Assembly (NCBI GenBank): GCA_016841425.1
Contig: JAENZE010000011.1
Location: forward strand, 92,677 to 156,676
Direction: 5' to 3'
DNA from: Syntrophomonas sp.
GTDB taxonomy: Bacteria; Bacillota; Syntrophomonadia; Syntrophomonadales; Syntrophomonadaceae
Length of the DNA stretch: 64,000 nucleotides
Part shown: piece by piece, positions 44,965 to 54,614 of the stretch
How positions within the stretch are numbered: the first letter of the stretch is position 1
How the letters are laid out: each line of letters begins with the position of its first letter
Made by a program: the position numbers and the translations under genes
The notes under the pieces: generated by a model
Database searches by the model: none
Seen by the model: only the letters and a program-made list of their open reading frames with translations
What the model was told of the DNA's origin: nothing

Positions 44965-45435
44965 TTATAAGTCAGTGTCTGACCCCAGCTTAAGAAAGTC
45001 AGCTTCGTTAATCACCTTGATACCATGTTTCCGCAGCAGGGCAGAAGTAACTCCATCACCGGGGATTAGATGCGAGGAAAAGGTGCCATCATAGATATGT
45101 CCGCATCCACAGGAAGGGCTTCTGCTTTGAAATATGGCCCCTTTAATGCCGGCGTTTTTGACAATATGAAGAACTTCTTCAGCACCCTTAATAAAGGCAT
45201 CGCTTAGATTTTGCTTATCATTGCTTATAACTCGGGCCTTTCCTTCCAAAACCTCAATACCAGTACCCCCAACTATCTCACAGGCCGGCCTGGGTGTAGG
45301 AAGTCCCCCCAGTTGTTCAGGGCATACAGGAAGTACTTCGCTGCGGGCCAGCATTGCCTCAAAGACTGGATTGGAGTTGTTTTTACCGTTATATTTGCAA
45401 TTTATACCACAGAGACAGGCGCTGATTAATATCAA
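44965..45435 (-). CDS. DUF523 protein
   Basis: 156 residues. ISACLCGINCKYNGKNN at the start, then VCPEQLGGLPTPRPACEI and SRSPSCGCGHIYDG are the conserved cysteine motifs of DUF523, suggesting a metal or Fe-S cofactor. Function is not established; some family members are linked to 2-thiouridine or sulphur metabolism (I hold this weakly). Start TTG 45435 has AAGGAG about ten bases upstream. Confidence 0.9.
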   Translation of the reverse strand: MILISACLCGINCKYNGKNNSNPVFEAMLARSEVLPVCPEQLGGLPTPRPACEIVGGTGIEVLEGKARVISNDKQNLSDAFIKGAEEVLHIVKNAGIKGAIFQSRSPSCGCGHIYDGTFSSHLIPGDGVTSALLRKHGIKVINEADFLKLGSDTDL

Positions 45436-45498
45436 ATCGATTCAACTCCTTAAGTTCAAGCAAGATAATAGATGGGCAACCACTTTATAATATTATCA

Positions 45499-45520
45499 AA
45501 TATGAAGCCTATTTCATATT
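45499..45520. promoter_or_regulatory. Inverted repeat upstream of YheC/D gene
   Basis: AATATGAA (45499-45506) and TTCATATT (45513-45520) are a perfect 8-base inverted repeat with a 6-base spacer, 36 bases before the ATG at 45557. It may be an operator. It also overlaps a CATATT-like box reminiscent of sporulation-sigma -10 regions, which is only suggestive. Confidence 0.35.
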
Positions 45521-45556
45521 ATAAGGTACAAAACTGTAAAAAATGGTGGTATTAAC

Positions 45557-46909
45557 ATGCCAGAGTTTAAAATGATTACTGTCCGAGCCAGCCAGAAAAG
45601 ATCTGGCAATACGCTACTGATCGGAAAGAATCTGGCTGAACAGTATAATATTACGGACAATCAGCAAATCAGTATTAATGTTGCCAGGAAAAAAAGAGAC
45701 TATACAGTAAAAATTGTCCCCAGCAAGTACAAGGATTCCATATTTCTTGCTCCTGGCACGTTAAGAAGCCTCTACCTCACTTCTGGGCGCAGATATGGAG
45801 CGAATATTAATAATAGAGAAATTAGATTGGGACCGGTGGTAGGGATAATGGCCGAAGTTTATGGAGAGGCCGGCAAACCCTTTGGAGGCCAATCTTTTTT
45901 TATACGCCAGTTGATAAGCAGCGGAAGAAAATTGGGTCAGATATGTTTTGCATTTAGTCCTTATGGTATTAACTGGAGCAATAAGACCATAAGCGGGTAC
46001 ACCATTGGAAGTCAGGGCTGGATCAAAAATGTTTTTCCACTGCCGGATGTTATATACCCCCGGGAAAGAGCATATTCAAGCGCAGCTAGAAGGATTCGAA
46101 ATCGTTTGGAAAGCCTGGGGACTAAATTAATCAACCCATCACTAATAGGTAAATGGCAGACTTATAAAATATTGAGCCAAAATCCTTATCTCGTGCCATA
46201 TATTCCAGATACTCGCCTGATTACCAGCTTCAAACAGATAGAAAGTATGGTGAAGAAGTACCAGGCTGTATATCTAAAACCGGTCAATGGTTCGCAAGGT
46301 AAGAATATAGTTAAAGTGGCTAAAAAGAGGGGGCATTCCGGCTACGATTACCAGTATGTGCTGAACAATAGAGTTTATCGGGGAAGTGCATCCAATCTGC
46401 AGCAGCTCAGGCGTTACCTGGGCAGAATAATGGGTAACCGTACCTACATTGTACAGAAACAAATCAATCTTATTCGATCGGGAGGCAGCATACTGGATGT
46501 TCGAATATTAGTACAAAAAGATAACAGCGGACAATGGGGTATTACAGGAATGGCTGGAAGAGTTGGCCGTAAAGGGGCTATTACCAGCAATATATCGTCC
46601 GGTGGACAAGGTAGAAAGGTCAGGGGGGTTTTAAAAAGAAACTTTAATGACGATGAAAAAGTGGAAGAGATCATTGAAAAAATAAGAAAAATAGCTGTGG
46701 AATCTGCCCAGACACTGGAAGAAACAATTGGTAAGGCTGGTGAGATGGGAATAGACATCGGAGTCGACCAGAACGGTGAAGTATGGTTTATTGAAGCCAA
46801 TCTCAGGCCAGCCAGGCAGGTGTTCACATTAATAGGGGAGAGGCATACCAGGATAAAATCTGTGGTAACGCCCCTATTATATGCTCGGCATTTGGCCAAT
46901 TTTGATTAA
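45557..46909 (+). CDS. YheC/YheD-family spore-coat ATP-grasp protein (copy 1)
   Basis: 450 residues. A Tyr/Arg-rich N-terminal domain (~1-110, RLGPVVGIMAEVYG at its end) is followed by an ATP-grasp domain (~210-450). The latter carries YLKPVNGSQGKNIVKV (ATP-binding lysine), QKQINLIRSGG and the metal-binding DIGVDQNGEVWFIEANLRPARQ. YheC and YheD of Bacillus are endospore coat-associated and have this layout. ATP-grasp enzymes ligate a carboxylate to an amine. GGTGG lies before ATG 45557. Copy 2 follows after 14 bases. Confidence 0.9.
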   Translation: MPEFKMITVRASQKRSGNTLLIGKNLAEQYNITDNQQISINVARKKRDYTVKIVPSKYKDSIFLAPGTLRSLYLTSGRRYGANINNREIRLGPVVGIMAEVYGEAGKPFGGQSFFIRQLISSGRKLGQICFAFSPYGINWSNKTISGYTIGSQGWIKNVFPLPDVIYPRERAYSSAARRIRNRLESLGTKLINPSLIGKWQTYKILSQNPYLVPYIPDTRLITSFKQIESMVKKYQAVYLKPVNGSQGKNIVKVAKKRGHSGYDYQYVLNNRVYRGSASNLQQLRRYLGRIMGNRTYIVQKQINLIRSGGSILDVRILVQKDNSGQWGITGMAGRVGRKGAITSNISSGGQGRKVRGVLKRNFNDDEKVEEIIEKIRKIAVESAQTLEETIGKAGEMGIDIGVDQNGEVWFIEANLRPARQVFTLIGERHTRIKSVVTPLLYARHLANFD

Positions 46910-46923
46910 ATGGAGGTTGATGA

Positions 46924-48288
46924 ATGGCAAGAGAAATTTGTATTTCCGAAAGATTAGTAACTAAATATGATATTCCCAGGTCAAATACTGTTCAAGTTAG
47001 AGTAGGCGGCATAATCGTTGAAAGCAAGTTGAAAGTCAGGGATAATCTAAATGGATACCAGATATCACCCTCACTGGCTAAATCCCTGCATATCAAGAGC
47101 AGTAAAAAACTCAGATTAAGATATGATTCGCAAGAGGACATGATCCATTTGGGGCCGGTGATAGGAATACTTGCTACAGCTCTGCCTAATCGGGCAGGGC
47201 GGGAAGAATTAGACCCTACCAGCTTGCAGGCAGAATTGACCTACCTGAGCCATGTCGGCAGAAGCATCGTCGGCCTGGTTTATATATTTTTGCCATCATC
47301 ATTAAATTGGAGCAGTAAAAGTGTTAGGGGGTATAACTATCGATTTGTAAGTGCAAATCGTGGAGTATGGGAATCATCTTTATATCCGCTTCCAGATGTG
47401 GTTTATAATCGAATTGCCAGCCGAAGAAGTGAAATTAGAAGCAGTGTTCAGACAACTCTGCAGATGCTCAATGAACTCCCGTATACTAGAATATTCAACC
47501 CATCCTATCTCAATAAATGGCAGGTTTTTCAAACCCTTTCTCAAAACGAACTGCTCAAACCTTACCTGCCGGAAACCTGCAAATTAAATGAAGAGAGTCT
47601 GGAGAAAATGTTAAATAAGTACAGTGTACTGTACCTTAAACCGAGTAATGGAAGTCTGGGTATCGGTATTATTAAAGTGAGAAAAGCATCCGAAAACAAC
47701 ATCAAGTTTACAATCTACTATCGCGGCAGGATAAATGGCAGTACTGACAATGCTGCTAGACTATTGAAAAAGACCAGCGTATACAGAAAAGATAAACCGT
47801 ATATTGTACAGCAGGGCTTGGATCTGTGCCGTTATCATGGGTCAGTGTTCGATATTCGTATTATTTATCAGAAGAACGGTCATGGAGAGTGGCAGATTGG
47901 CAAAAAATTTGCCCGCATAGCTCCAGGCCGAAGCAGTATATCAAATCTCAGCCGGGGAGGACGAGTAGTAACCAGCAGGAGTTTATTTAAATCGCTTTAT
48001 AAAAGGAAGAGCCTGATTGAAGAAAAGAACGCAAGAATAAATGAACTTTGCCGGTTAGTCTCAGGTACTCTGGATAAGGAGAGCAATGGGGCTTTTGGCG
48101 AGCTCGGGTTAGATATTGGAATAGATAATAGAGGTTGGCCCTGGCTGATAGAAGTCAATTCCAAACCAAGAAAAACCACGGAGACTGAGAGATCACAGAT
48201 TATTATGCGCAATTCATTCAAAAGACCGCTGGAATATGGATCCTATCTGGCAGGTTTTCCGGTCAAGGCAGGGAGTCGGGAGACATAG
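46924..48288 (+). CDS. YheC/YheD-family spore-coat ATP-grasp protein (copy 2)
   Basis: 454 residues, paralogous to the gene 14 bases upstream. The N-terminal domain ends HLGPVIGILATAL. The ATP-grasp domain has YLKPSNGSLGIGIIKV, QQGLDLCRYHGSVFDIRI and LDIGIDNRGWPWLIEVNSKP. GGAGGTTGATGA lies before ATG 46924. The pair is probably one transcript expressed in sporulation; no intact terminator was seen between the genes. Confidence 0.9.
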   Translation: MAREICISERLVTKYDIPRSNTVQVRVGGIIVESKLKVRDNLNGYQISPSLAKSLHIKSSKKLRLRYDSQEDMIHLGPVIGILATALPNRAGREELDPTSLQAELTYLSHVGRSIVGLVYIFLPSSLNWSSKSVRGYNYRFVSANRGVWESSLYPLPDVVYNRIASRRSEIRSSVQTTLQMLNELPYTRIFNPSYLNKWQVFQTLSQNELLKPYLPETCKLNEESLEKMLNKYSVLYLKPSNGSLGIGIIKVRKASENNIKFTIYYRGRINGSTDNAARLLKKTSVYRKDKPYIVQQGLDLCRYHGSVFDIRIIYQKNGHGEWQIGKKFARIAPGRSSISNLSRGGRVVTSRSLFKSLYKRKSLIEEKNARINELCRLVSGTLDKESNGAFGELGLDIGIDNRGWPWLIEVNSKPRKTTETERSQIIMRNSFKRPLEYGSYLAGFPVKAGSRET

Positions 48289-48511
48289 ACTTATTTCTAA
48301 CAATTTGATAGCTGTAATAAAAGTAGGAGGGTAGTCAGTCATTCCAGATTGCCTTCCTGCCTATTTATGCGGGACAAGATAATTTCTGTTATTGTATAAT
48401 TAACTAAAGTCAGGAACAAAGGGATGCGTATACTGAGAAATTACATTCCTGTTTTCATTGCCGGTTTTATCTGATAACATTGCTTACCTTGCTGAAGAAA
48501 GGAGAGGAATT

Positions 48512-49672
48512 GTGAGCACTGAAAATAATACCTCCGGATGGCTTAAAGCAATACTAATTCTACTTGTACTTGCTTTAATTACCTGTTTTATCTTGTTATT
48601 TAATTACAATAGAGTAGTGGAAGATTATAAACACAAGGGTTCCCCAGTCGAAGGTTCCACGAAGACCAGTCAAACAGATATACCAAATAACAGTTCTTCT
48701 GCGGTTATTGTTGGGCCTGCGGATATCGCAGATATGGTTGAAATGGTAAGCCCATCGGTGGTGAATGTTGAATCAAGCAGAAAAGTCAGCGGGTCAAGCT
48801 ATTTTTATAATCAACCATTTTTCGAGGAGTTTTTCGGGGATGCCAACTCTAATATAGAAAACAGTATCGGCACCGGTTTTGTGATAAGCAAAGATGGTCA
48901 TATTGCTACCAATCAGCACGTAATAGACGGGGCTGACGATATTGTGGTTAATTTAAACGATGGGCGTAAATTAACGGCAGAAGTAGTAGGACAGGACTAC
49001 GAAATGGATTTGGCTATATTAAAAATAGAGCCTGGCAACGATTTGGTCCCCTTGCAGATAGGCGATTCAGATAAGCTGAGGGTAGGAGAGTGGGTAATTG
49101 CGATCGGTAATCCTTACGGTTTGGATCATACCGTTACGGCAGGTGTGGTTAGTGCCAAGGGGAGACCAATGCAGATAGAAAACCGTATATATAAAGATTT
49201 AATACAAACTGATGCGGCTATTAATCCAGGCAATAGTGGCGGACCCCTGCTCAATACTAAAGGGGAAGTAGTAGGAATAAACACTGCTGTGAATGCCCAG
49301 GCCCAGGGAATCGGATTTGCCATTTCTATAAACACAGCTGGGGATGTGCTGGACGAGTTGATTAAGAATGGGAAAGTTATCAGACCTTATATGGGAATCT
49401 ATCTGCAGCCGGTAGATAAGGATATAGCTAATTACTTGGATATCGATCCCAGAGGTATAGTGGTAGTTGGAGTTGAGCCGGGATCACCTGCGGCAAAAGC
49501 CGGTATCATTAAATATGACGTTATAACGAAGATAAACGAAAAGCCTGTAAACAATTATGATGAACTACAAACAATATTGAAAGAACATAAAGTTGGAGAT
49601 ACTATTATGCTGGAAGTAGTAAGAGAAGGAAGCAAGATGGATGTTTCGCTTAATTTGGCAGAAAAACCCTAA
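48512..49672 (+). CDS. htrA: HtrA/DegP-type serine protease with PDZ domain
   Basis: 386 residues. One N-terminal transmembrane helix (KAILILLVLALITCFILLF) anchors a trypsin-like domain with catalytic triad His136 (NQHVIDG), Asp166 (EMDLAIL) and Ser242 (NPGNSGGPL). A C-terminal PDZ domain follows (~290-380). It degrades or refolds damaged proteins outside the membrane. The frame is open 18 codons upstream, but GTG 48512 follows AGGAGAGGAATT and is preferred. Confidence 0.95.
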   Translation: MSTENNTSGWLKAILILLVLALITCFILLFNYNRVVEDYKHKGSPVEGSTKTSQTDIPNNSSSAVIVGPADIADMVEMVSPSVVNVESSRKVSGSSYFYNQPFFEEFFGDANSNIENSIGTGFVISKDGHIATNQHVIDGADDIVVNLNDGRKLTAEVVGQDYEMDLAILKIEPGNDLVPLQIGDSDKLRVGEWVIAIGNPYGLDHTVTAGVVSAKGRPMQIENRIYKDLIQTDAAINPGNSGGPLLNTKGEVVGINTAVNAQAQGIGFAISINTAGDVLDELIKNGKVIRPYMGIYLQPVDKDIANYLDIDPRGIVVVGVEPGSPAAKAGIIKYDVITKINEKPVNNYDELQTILKEHKVGDTIMLEVVREGSKMDVSLNLAEKP

Positions 49673-49834
49673 TATTGATAGGAATATACTTTAAAATAGA
49701 GAATTATAAATATAAGCACATATCTTTAGCAGTGAGAAACTGGCATAAATAATGTTAATTCAGTAAGAAAATACTTGAAGGGAAGGGAAATATAAATCAA
49801 TCACAGTTTTATATTTTAAGGAGGGATTATCTGG

Positions 49835-50947
49835 ATGACGGGAAAGATCAGTCACATCGGGGTGTTAACCGGAGGAGGGGACTGCCCGGGATTAAATGCG
49901 GTTATAAGAGCGGTTACGAAATGTGCCATAATTGAATATGGATTGGAAGTAGTAGGTTTTATGGATGGATTTCGAGGACTGGTAGAAGATGATTATATGC
50001 CCCTGGACTTAAAGACAGTTTCTGGTATAAGTCATACCGGTGGTACTATACTGGGGTGCAGTAATCGTGATAACCCATTTGCCTATAATACCTTTCGACA
50101 GGGTCAAATGACTCAAAGTGATGAATCTGAAAGGGCTCTGTATAATCTGGAACATCTGGCTCTGGATGGTCTGATAGTAATCGGAGGAGACGGCAGTCTG
50201 TCCATTGCTAACCGCTTTGACAAACTGGGGGTTAAAGTAGTAGGGGTTCCCAAGACAATAGATAATGACCTGTCTGCCACCGACGTAACATTTGGTTTCA
50301 ATACCGCTGTAAATACTGCATCAGAGGCATTAGATAAACTGCATACAACTGCAGAATCGCATCATCGGGTAATGATTCTGGAAGTAATGGGGCGTTATGC
50401 TGGATGGATAGCGATGCATGCTGGCATATCAGGTAGTGCTGATGTTATACTCATACCGGAGATTCCTTATAATATAGAATCAGTTTTAGCCAAGATTTCT
50501 GAACGTTATAGGAAAGGGAAAAAGTTCAGCATCATTGTAGTTGCCGAAGGTGCATTTGCAGAGGGTGGAGAAATGGTAGTGCAGAATTATGTTCCTACCA
50601 GCCACGATCCTATCAGATTGGGTGGGGTTGCTCAAAAGGTTGCCGAAGAAATCGGTGCCAGATTGAAAAACATAGAAATTAGAGTTACAGTACTTGGACA
50701 TCTGCAAAGAGGGGGAGCGCCGGTTCCTTATGACCGGGTTCTTGCCACCAGGTATGGGGTTGCAGCAGTAGAAGCATTTATGGAAGGCAAATATGGCACT
50801 ATGGTAAGTCTGAAAGGTACAGAAATAACTACGGTAAAATTAGAGGAAGCTATCAAAGAAATCCGCCGAATTGATCCCAAGGGCGATCTGGTCAGGGCAG
50901 CAAGAGCAGTAGGGATTGGATTTGGAGATAATAAACAAATTACTTAA
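49835..50947 (+). CDS. pfkA: 6-phosphofructokinase
   Basis: 370 residues with LTGGGDCPGLNAVIRAV, IGGDGSLSIANRF, PKTIDNDLSATDVTFGF, and MGRYAGWIA. It phosphorylates fructose 6-phosphate. Residues that separate donors are mixed: Gly after GGDG as in ATP enzymes, but Lys in PKTIDND as in many PPi enzymes. ATP use is more likely, but this should be treated as undecided. AAGGAGGG lies nine bases before ATG 49835. It lies 30 bases upstream of hbd. Confidence 0.93.
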   Translation: MTGKISHIGVLTGGGDCPGLNAVIRAVTKCAIIEYGLEVVGFMDGFRGLVEDDYMPLDLKTVSGISHTGGTILGCSNRDNPFAYNTFRQGQMTQSDESERALYNLEHLALDGLIVIGGDGSLSIANRFDKLGVKVVGVPKTIDNDLSATDVTFGFNTAVNTASEALDKLHTTAESHHRVMILEVMGRYAGWIAMHAGISGSADVILIPEIPYNIESVLAKISERYRKGKKFSIIVVAEGAFAEGGEMVVQNYVPTSHDPIRLGGVAQKVAEEIGARLKNIEIRVTVLGHLQRGGAPVPYDRVLATRYGVAAVEAFMEGKYGTMVSLKGTEITTVKLEEAIKEIRRIDPKGDLVRAARAVGIGFGDNKQIT

Positions 50948-50976
50948 AGGTATGGTCTTTTTTGTGGAAGGGGTTT

Positions 50977-51855
50977 GTGAAGGTGGAAAAAATTGCAGTA
51001 TTAGGAGCAGGAATCATGGGAGCAGGTATAGCCCAGGCTGCAGCCATGGGAGGGTATCAGGTAATACTCCGTGATTTGCAGATGCACCTGGTAAAAGACG
51101 GGCTGAACACTATAGATAAGACCCTGAATAAAATGATTAATCGTAATATTATTACCGAGGAGGAAAAGAACAGTACTATAAATAATATACAGGGTACTAC
51201 TGACCTTTCTGATCTGCGCGATGTAGACCTGGTTATCGAAGCGGTAGTAGAAAATATGTCCGTAAAAAAGCAGATATTTGCAGAACTGGACAGTCTGTGT
51301 GGGCCTAATACTATTCTGGCCACCAACACTTCATCACTTTCTATTACGGAAATTGCAGCCACGACCGAAAGGACTGGTCAGGTGCTGGGTATGCACTTCT
51401 TTAATCCAGTTCATCTTTTGAAGCTGGTTGAGATAATCAAAGGACTGGATACTTCAGATGAAACGGTACAGAAAGCTATGACTTTCTGTGATAAAATCGG
51501 TAAGCGTGGAGTTCTGGTACAACGAGAGAGTCCCGGTTATATAGTCAATCGTATTCTTCTGCCATTCATTAATGAAGCTGTATTTATTTACGCAGAGAAA
51601 TTGGCAGAAAAAGAAGCCATTGACACAGCTATTAAGCTGGGCCTGGGTATGGACCTGGGACCGCTGGAACTAGCTGATAAAATAGGGTTGGATAATCTAT
51701 ACCAAACCATTATAGGTTTTAATAATGAATTTCGGGATAGTAAATACCGGCCCCATCCGCTGCTGGCAACCATGATTAGAGGAGGTCATCTGGGGGTTAA
51801 CAGCGGGCAAGGATTTTATAAGTATGACTGTTCATATGATAACGAGCGTGATTAA
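50977..51855 (+). CDS. hbd: 3-hydroxyacyl-CoA (3-hydroxybutyryl-CoA) dehydrogenase
   Basis: About 292 residues. NAD-binding VLGAGIMGAGIAQAA is at the N-terminus. GMHFFNPVHLLKLVEI contains the catalytic His, and RESPGYIVNRIL plus GPLELADKIGLD form the C-terminal domain. It oxidises (S)-3-hydroxyacyl-CoA to 3-ketoacyl-CoA, as in butyrate formation or syntrophic beta-oxidation. No thiolase or crotonase gene is adjacent. The start is GTG 50977 or GTG 50983, both just after GGAAGGGG; TTG 50962 is upstream and less likely. Confidence 0.93.
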   Translation: MKVEKIAVLGAGIMGAGIAQAAAMGGYQVILRDLQMHLVKDGLNTIDKTLNKMINRNIITEEEKNSTINNIQGTTDLSDLRDVDLVIEAVVENMSVKKQIFAELDSLCGPNTILATNTSSLSITEIAATTERTGQVLGMHFFNPVHLLKLVEIIKGLDTSDETVQKAMTFCDKIGKRGVLVQRESPGYIVNRILLPFINEAVFIYAEKLAEKEAIDTAIKLGLGMDLGPLELADKIGLDNLYQTIIGFNNEFRDSKYRPHPLLATMIRGGHLGVNSGQGFYKYDCSYDNERD

Positions 51856-51877
51856 TAATAAACCGGGAGGGATGGAG

Positions 51878-52714
51878 ATGGAATATAGGCCCCGTAAATC
51901 ATATGGTGCCTGGTACGGACTCATTGTGGGGGGGACAGTTTTTGGAATATGCTTATGGGGGATAGGTTTTTCATTAGGTGAAGAAGATAGAGTACTGAAG
52001 TTAATGTTGCTGATACCAGCCTATCTATTCATGGTGGTTTATGCTGGTTTTCTTTTTACTGCCTTTACCTTGAAGTATGAAACCAATGAAAGAGGTCTGC
52101 TGATAAAAGCAGGTATGAGAAGAATCACCATTCCCTATGATGAAATTAATGAACTGATTAATGTTAAAGGCAAGGTTAATCTTTTTTCGGTTATAGGAGC
52201 AAACTGGCCCGGATTTAAAGTCGGGTTATTTACCTTGAGGGGGATTGGACCGATCAGGCTCTATGCTACTAAACCCGGTGATGAATTGCTGTACATTAAA
52301 TCCAGTCAGGGATTTATCGGGATCACCCCGGCAGACGATGTATATGAAGACCTGCTAAAAACCCTGGAAAGCAAGAGCGGTAAAACATCAACCATATTTG
52401 ACACTGAAGATATACCTGATGATGAAAAAGGGGAGAATGTCCGAGAGGACAATTTCTATAAATTATTACTGAGAATCAATTTAGTTATGCTGCTAGCTTA
52501 TGGATTATATCTGGCCTTATTTTTCCCTGGCTCAGGTGCTCCCAATTTTATTATCTTGTTATTAGTTTTATCATTAGCTTTATTCTTTTTTAATATAGGA
52601 AACGCTGAGCGATTATACCAATTCAGCTCAACCGGCGGATATGTGTTGCTGTCCATTGGTATACTGGTAACGGGTATCTTTTTTATTCTTACACTGGGTG
52701 AGCTAAGTTTGTAA
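51878..52714 (+). CDS. Membrane protein with a bacterial PH-like domain
   Basis: About 278 residues: two N-terminal helices (AWYGLIVGGTVFGICLW and LMLLIPAYLFMVVYAGFLF), then a PH-like beta domain (RRITIPYDEINELINV to PADDVYEDLLKTL, ~75-165), and three C-terminal helices. The function is unknown; such domains often bind membrane lipids or proteins. ATG 51878 has GGGAGG seven bases upstream; longer frames overlap hbd. It follows hbd by 22 bases. Confidence 0.75.
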   Translation: MEYRPRKSYGAWYGLIVGGTVFGICLWGIGFSLGEEDRVLKLMLLIPAYLFMVVYAGFLFTAFTLKYETNERGLLIKAGMRRITIPYDEINELINVKGKVNLFSVIGANWPGFKVGLFTLRGIGPIRLYATKPGDELLYIKSSQGFIGITPADDVYEDLLKTLESKSGKTSTIFDTEDIPDDEKGENVREDNFYKLLLRINLVMLLAYGLYLALFFPGSGAPNFIILLLVLSLALFFFNIGNAERLYQFSSTGGYVLLSIGILVTGIFFILTLGELSL

Positions 52715-52721
52715 ATAACCG

Positions 52722-52760
52722 GGGTGAGAATTTACCATTCTCACCCTGGATTATTTTGTT
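52722..52760. terminator. Bidirectional terminator
   Basis: GGGTGAGAAT (52722-52731) pairs with ATTCTCACCC (52737-52746), with T-rich sequence after it on the plus strand. The minus-strand gene 52741-53334 ends inside this hairpin, so it probably stops both transcripts. Confidence 0.75.
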
Positions 52761-53334
52761 TTTGACATTGATAGGCCAGGCCAATTTCATCGCTGATTTG
52801 GTCAATCAGCACTACTATTTCCTGGCAGGTGTTCAACATATTTTTATCATTATAATTTACTGCTAACTGCTGATAGAAATTAGCACAGTAGTCCCTGAGC
52901 CCAAGATATAAGATTAAAAAATCCATATCACTAAGGGACTTATTTTTGTGGCAGATATAATCAAAATTCCTTATTCTTTCTGTGAAGGTATCCAGGGATT
53001 TATTTATGAAGATATTTGCTTTTTTATTATCATCCTTGTTGCTGTTATAAACGGTAATAGAATACTTTCTTCGATCATAGAAAGCTCGATAGCAATAGTT
53101 TAATTCGTTATGCAGGAGCTCAATAAGTTTGGTTTTTTCTGCCTGCTGATAGTACAGCAGGTTTTTTATGGTCTTTTTACTGACATCAGGTACTACCTGG
53201 TAAATACCAGTAAGACTGTTGCAAATATGTCGGTTTAGTTCTATACCAAGGTTATAAAGCTCACTAACAGTTTCTGGTATATTCCCTATACTACTCAAAC
53301 CTGTCTGGCTGTAAGTAGTGCTCATGGTCGGCAT
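52741..53334 (-). CDS. Hypothetical helical protein
   Basis: 197 residues, predicted all-helical, rich in Tyr/Asn/Lys, with no recognised domain. A ferritin-like or four-helix bundle is imaginable but not supported by metal-binding motifs. The start has AAAGGAGGTGA nine bases upstream of ATG 53334, a very strong site, so it is a genuine gene. It stands between two plus-strand genes. Confidence 0.65.
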   Translation of the reverse strand: MPTMSTTYSQTGLSSIGNIPETVSELYNLGIELNRHICNSLTGIYQVVPDVSKKTIKNLLYYQQAEKTKLIELLHNELNYCYRAFYDRRKYSITVYNSNKDDNKKANIFINKSLDTFTERIRNFDYICHKNKSLSDMDFLILYLGLRDYCANFYQQLAVNYNDKNMLNTCQEIVVLIDQISDEIGLAYQCQKQNNPG

Positions 53335-53551
53335 CTTAAATCATCACCTCCTTTCATACTTTTTGCATTTATCAGGTCTAATATGACGTGAATTTCTGTC
53401 ATTATTAAATATTAACTATAATTCTGTATATAATTAGTTTAAATGTAAAAATGAATTGAGATAAATATGGAAAAAGTCAATGTAACACTGGTGTTTTAAA
53501 GAGCCTAAAGATATAATGAAATTTGAATTGCTTTGAAGGGATAGATTTAAT

Positions 53552-54604
53552 ATGCAGCTTGGAATTCTAGGTATGCCCATGGTAGGAAAAACAACCATAT
53601 TCGAATTGCTTACTGAAAACATCGGGAAAGCCACCGTAACAGGTAAAACTAATACTGCTATGGCGCGCATACCTGATTACAGGGTAGACAAGCTTTCGGA
53701 TTATTTTAAACCCAAAAAGACTACATATGCTCAGTTGGAAATTGTTGATATCCCTGGTCTAGTACCAGGGGGGGAAAAAGCCACCGCAGTCTTTTTAGAA
53801 GCAGTTCGCCAGGCAGATGCACTGCTTTTGGTTATTAGGGCTTTTAAGGATGGACAGTCAGACCGCATTAATCTGGTGGGGGATATAGAAAATCTCAACT
53901 ATGAATTGCTATTGGCTGATCTTGATCTTATTGAAAAACGCATACAGCGTATTGACGACAGTAAAAAGAAAAAACAATTGGAGAAGGAACGCAGCCTGTT
54001 GGAGAAATTTCAAAATGCGCTGGAAAACGAAAAGCATTTATCATCGGTAGAACTTGATGATGAAGAGCAGGATATTATGAAAACATATCAATTCCTCACT
54101 AACAAACCTGTACTCATCTGTCTTAATCTAGCCGAAGATGATATGATAGAAAAAAATTATCCGGGGCGTGAGGAACTCCTGGCTTATCTTAAGGAACACG
54201 GGTTGAACATGGTTGAAGTATCAGCAGAGATAGAAAAAGAAATTGCTGAACTTGATGGCGATGAAAAGGATATCTTTATGCAGGAATTGGGCTTAAAGGA
54301 GTCTGGTGTTTTAAGAATAGCGAGAAGTGTATATGGAAGTCTGGGGCTTATCTCCTTTATTACAACTGGTGAAGACGAAGTTAAGGCCTGGACCATAAAA
54401 AAAGGTACCAATGCCAGGACTGCAGCAGGAAAAATACATTCAGACATTGAAAGAGGATTTATTCGAGCAGAAGTAATCAAATACGACGATTTTATACAAC
54501 TAGGGAGCATAAATGCAGTTAAGGAAAAAGGCTTATTTAAACTGGAAGGTAAGGATTATCTGGTTCAAGATGGGGATTTAATTAATTTCAGATTTAATGT
54601 ATAG
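53552..54604 (+). CDS. ychF: YchF-type GTPase/ATPase
   Basis: 350 residues of the OBG-like YchF family. G1 is GILGMPMVGKTTIFELL, G3 DIPGLVPG, and G4 is the atypical CLNLAE. A TGS domain lies at the C-terminus, ending LVQDGDLINFRFNV. YchF homologues bind ATP rather than GTP and interact with ribosomes; the NLAE-type G4 fits. Only a weak Shine-Dalgarno is seen. trkA begins ten bases after the stop. Confidence 0.9.
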   Translation: MQLGILGMPMVGKTTIFELLTENIGKATVTGKTNTAMARIPDYRVDKLSDYFKPKKTTYAQLEIVDIPGLVPGGEKATAVFLEAVRQADALLLVIRAFKDGQSDRINLVGDIENLNYELLLADLDLIEKRIQRIDDSKKKKQLEKERSLLEKFQNALENEKHLSSVELDDEEQDIMKTYQFLTNKPVLICLNLAEDDMIEKNYPGREELLAYLKEHGLNMVEVSAEIEKEIAELDGDEKDIFMQELGLKESGVLRIARSVYGSLGLISFITTGEDEVKAWTIKKGTNARTAAGKIHSDIERGFIRAEVIKYDDFIQLGSINAVKEKGLFKLEGKDYLVQDGDLINFRFNV

Positions 54605-54614
54605 GTGGATTAAT

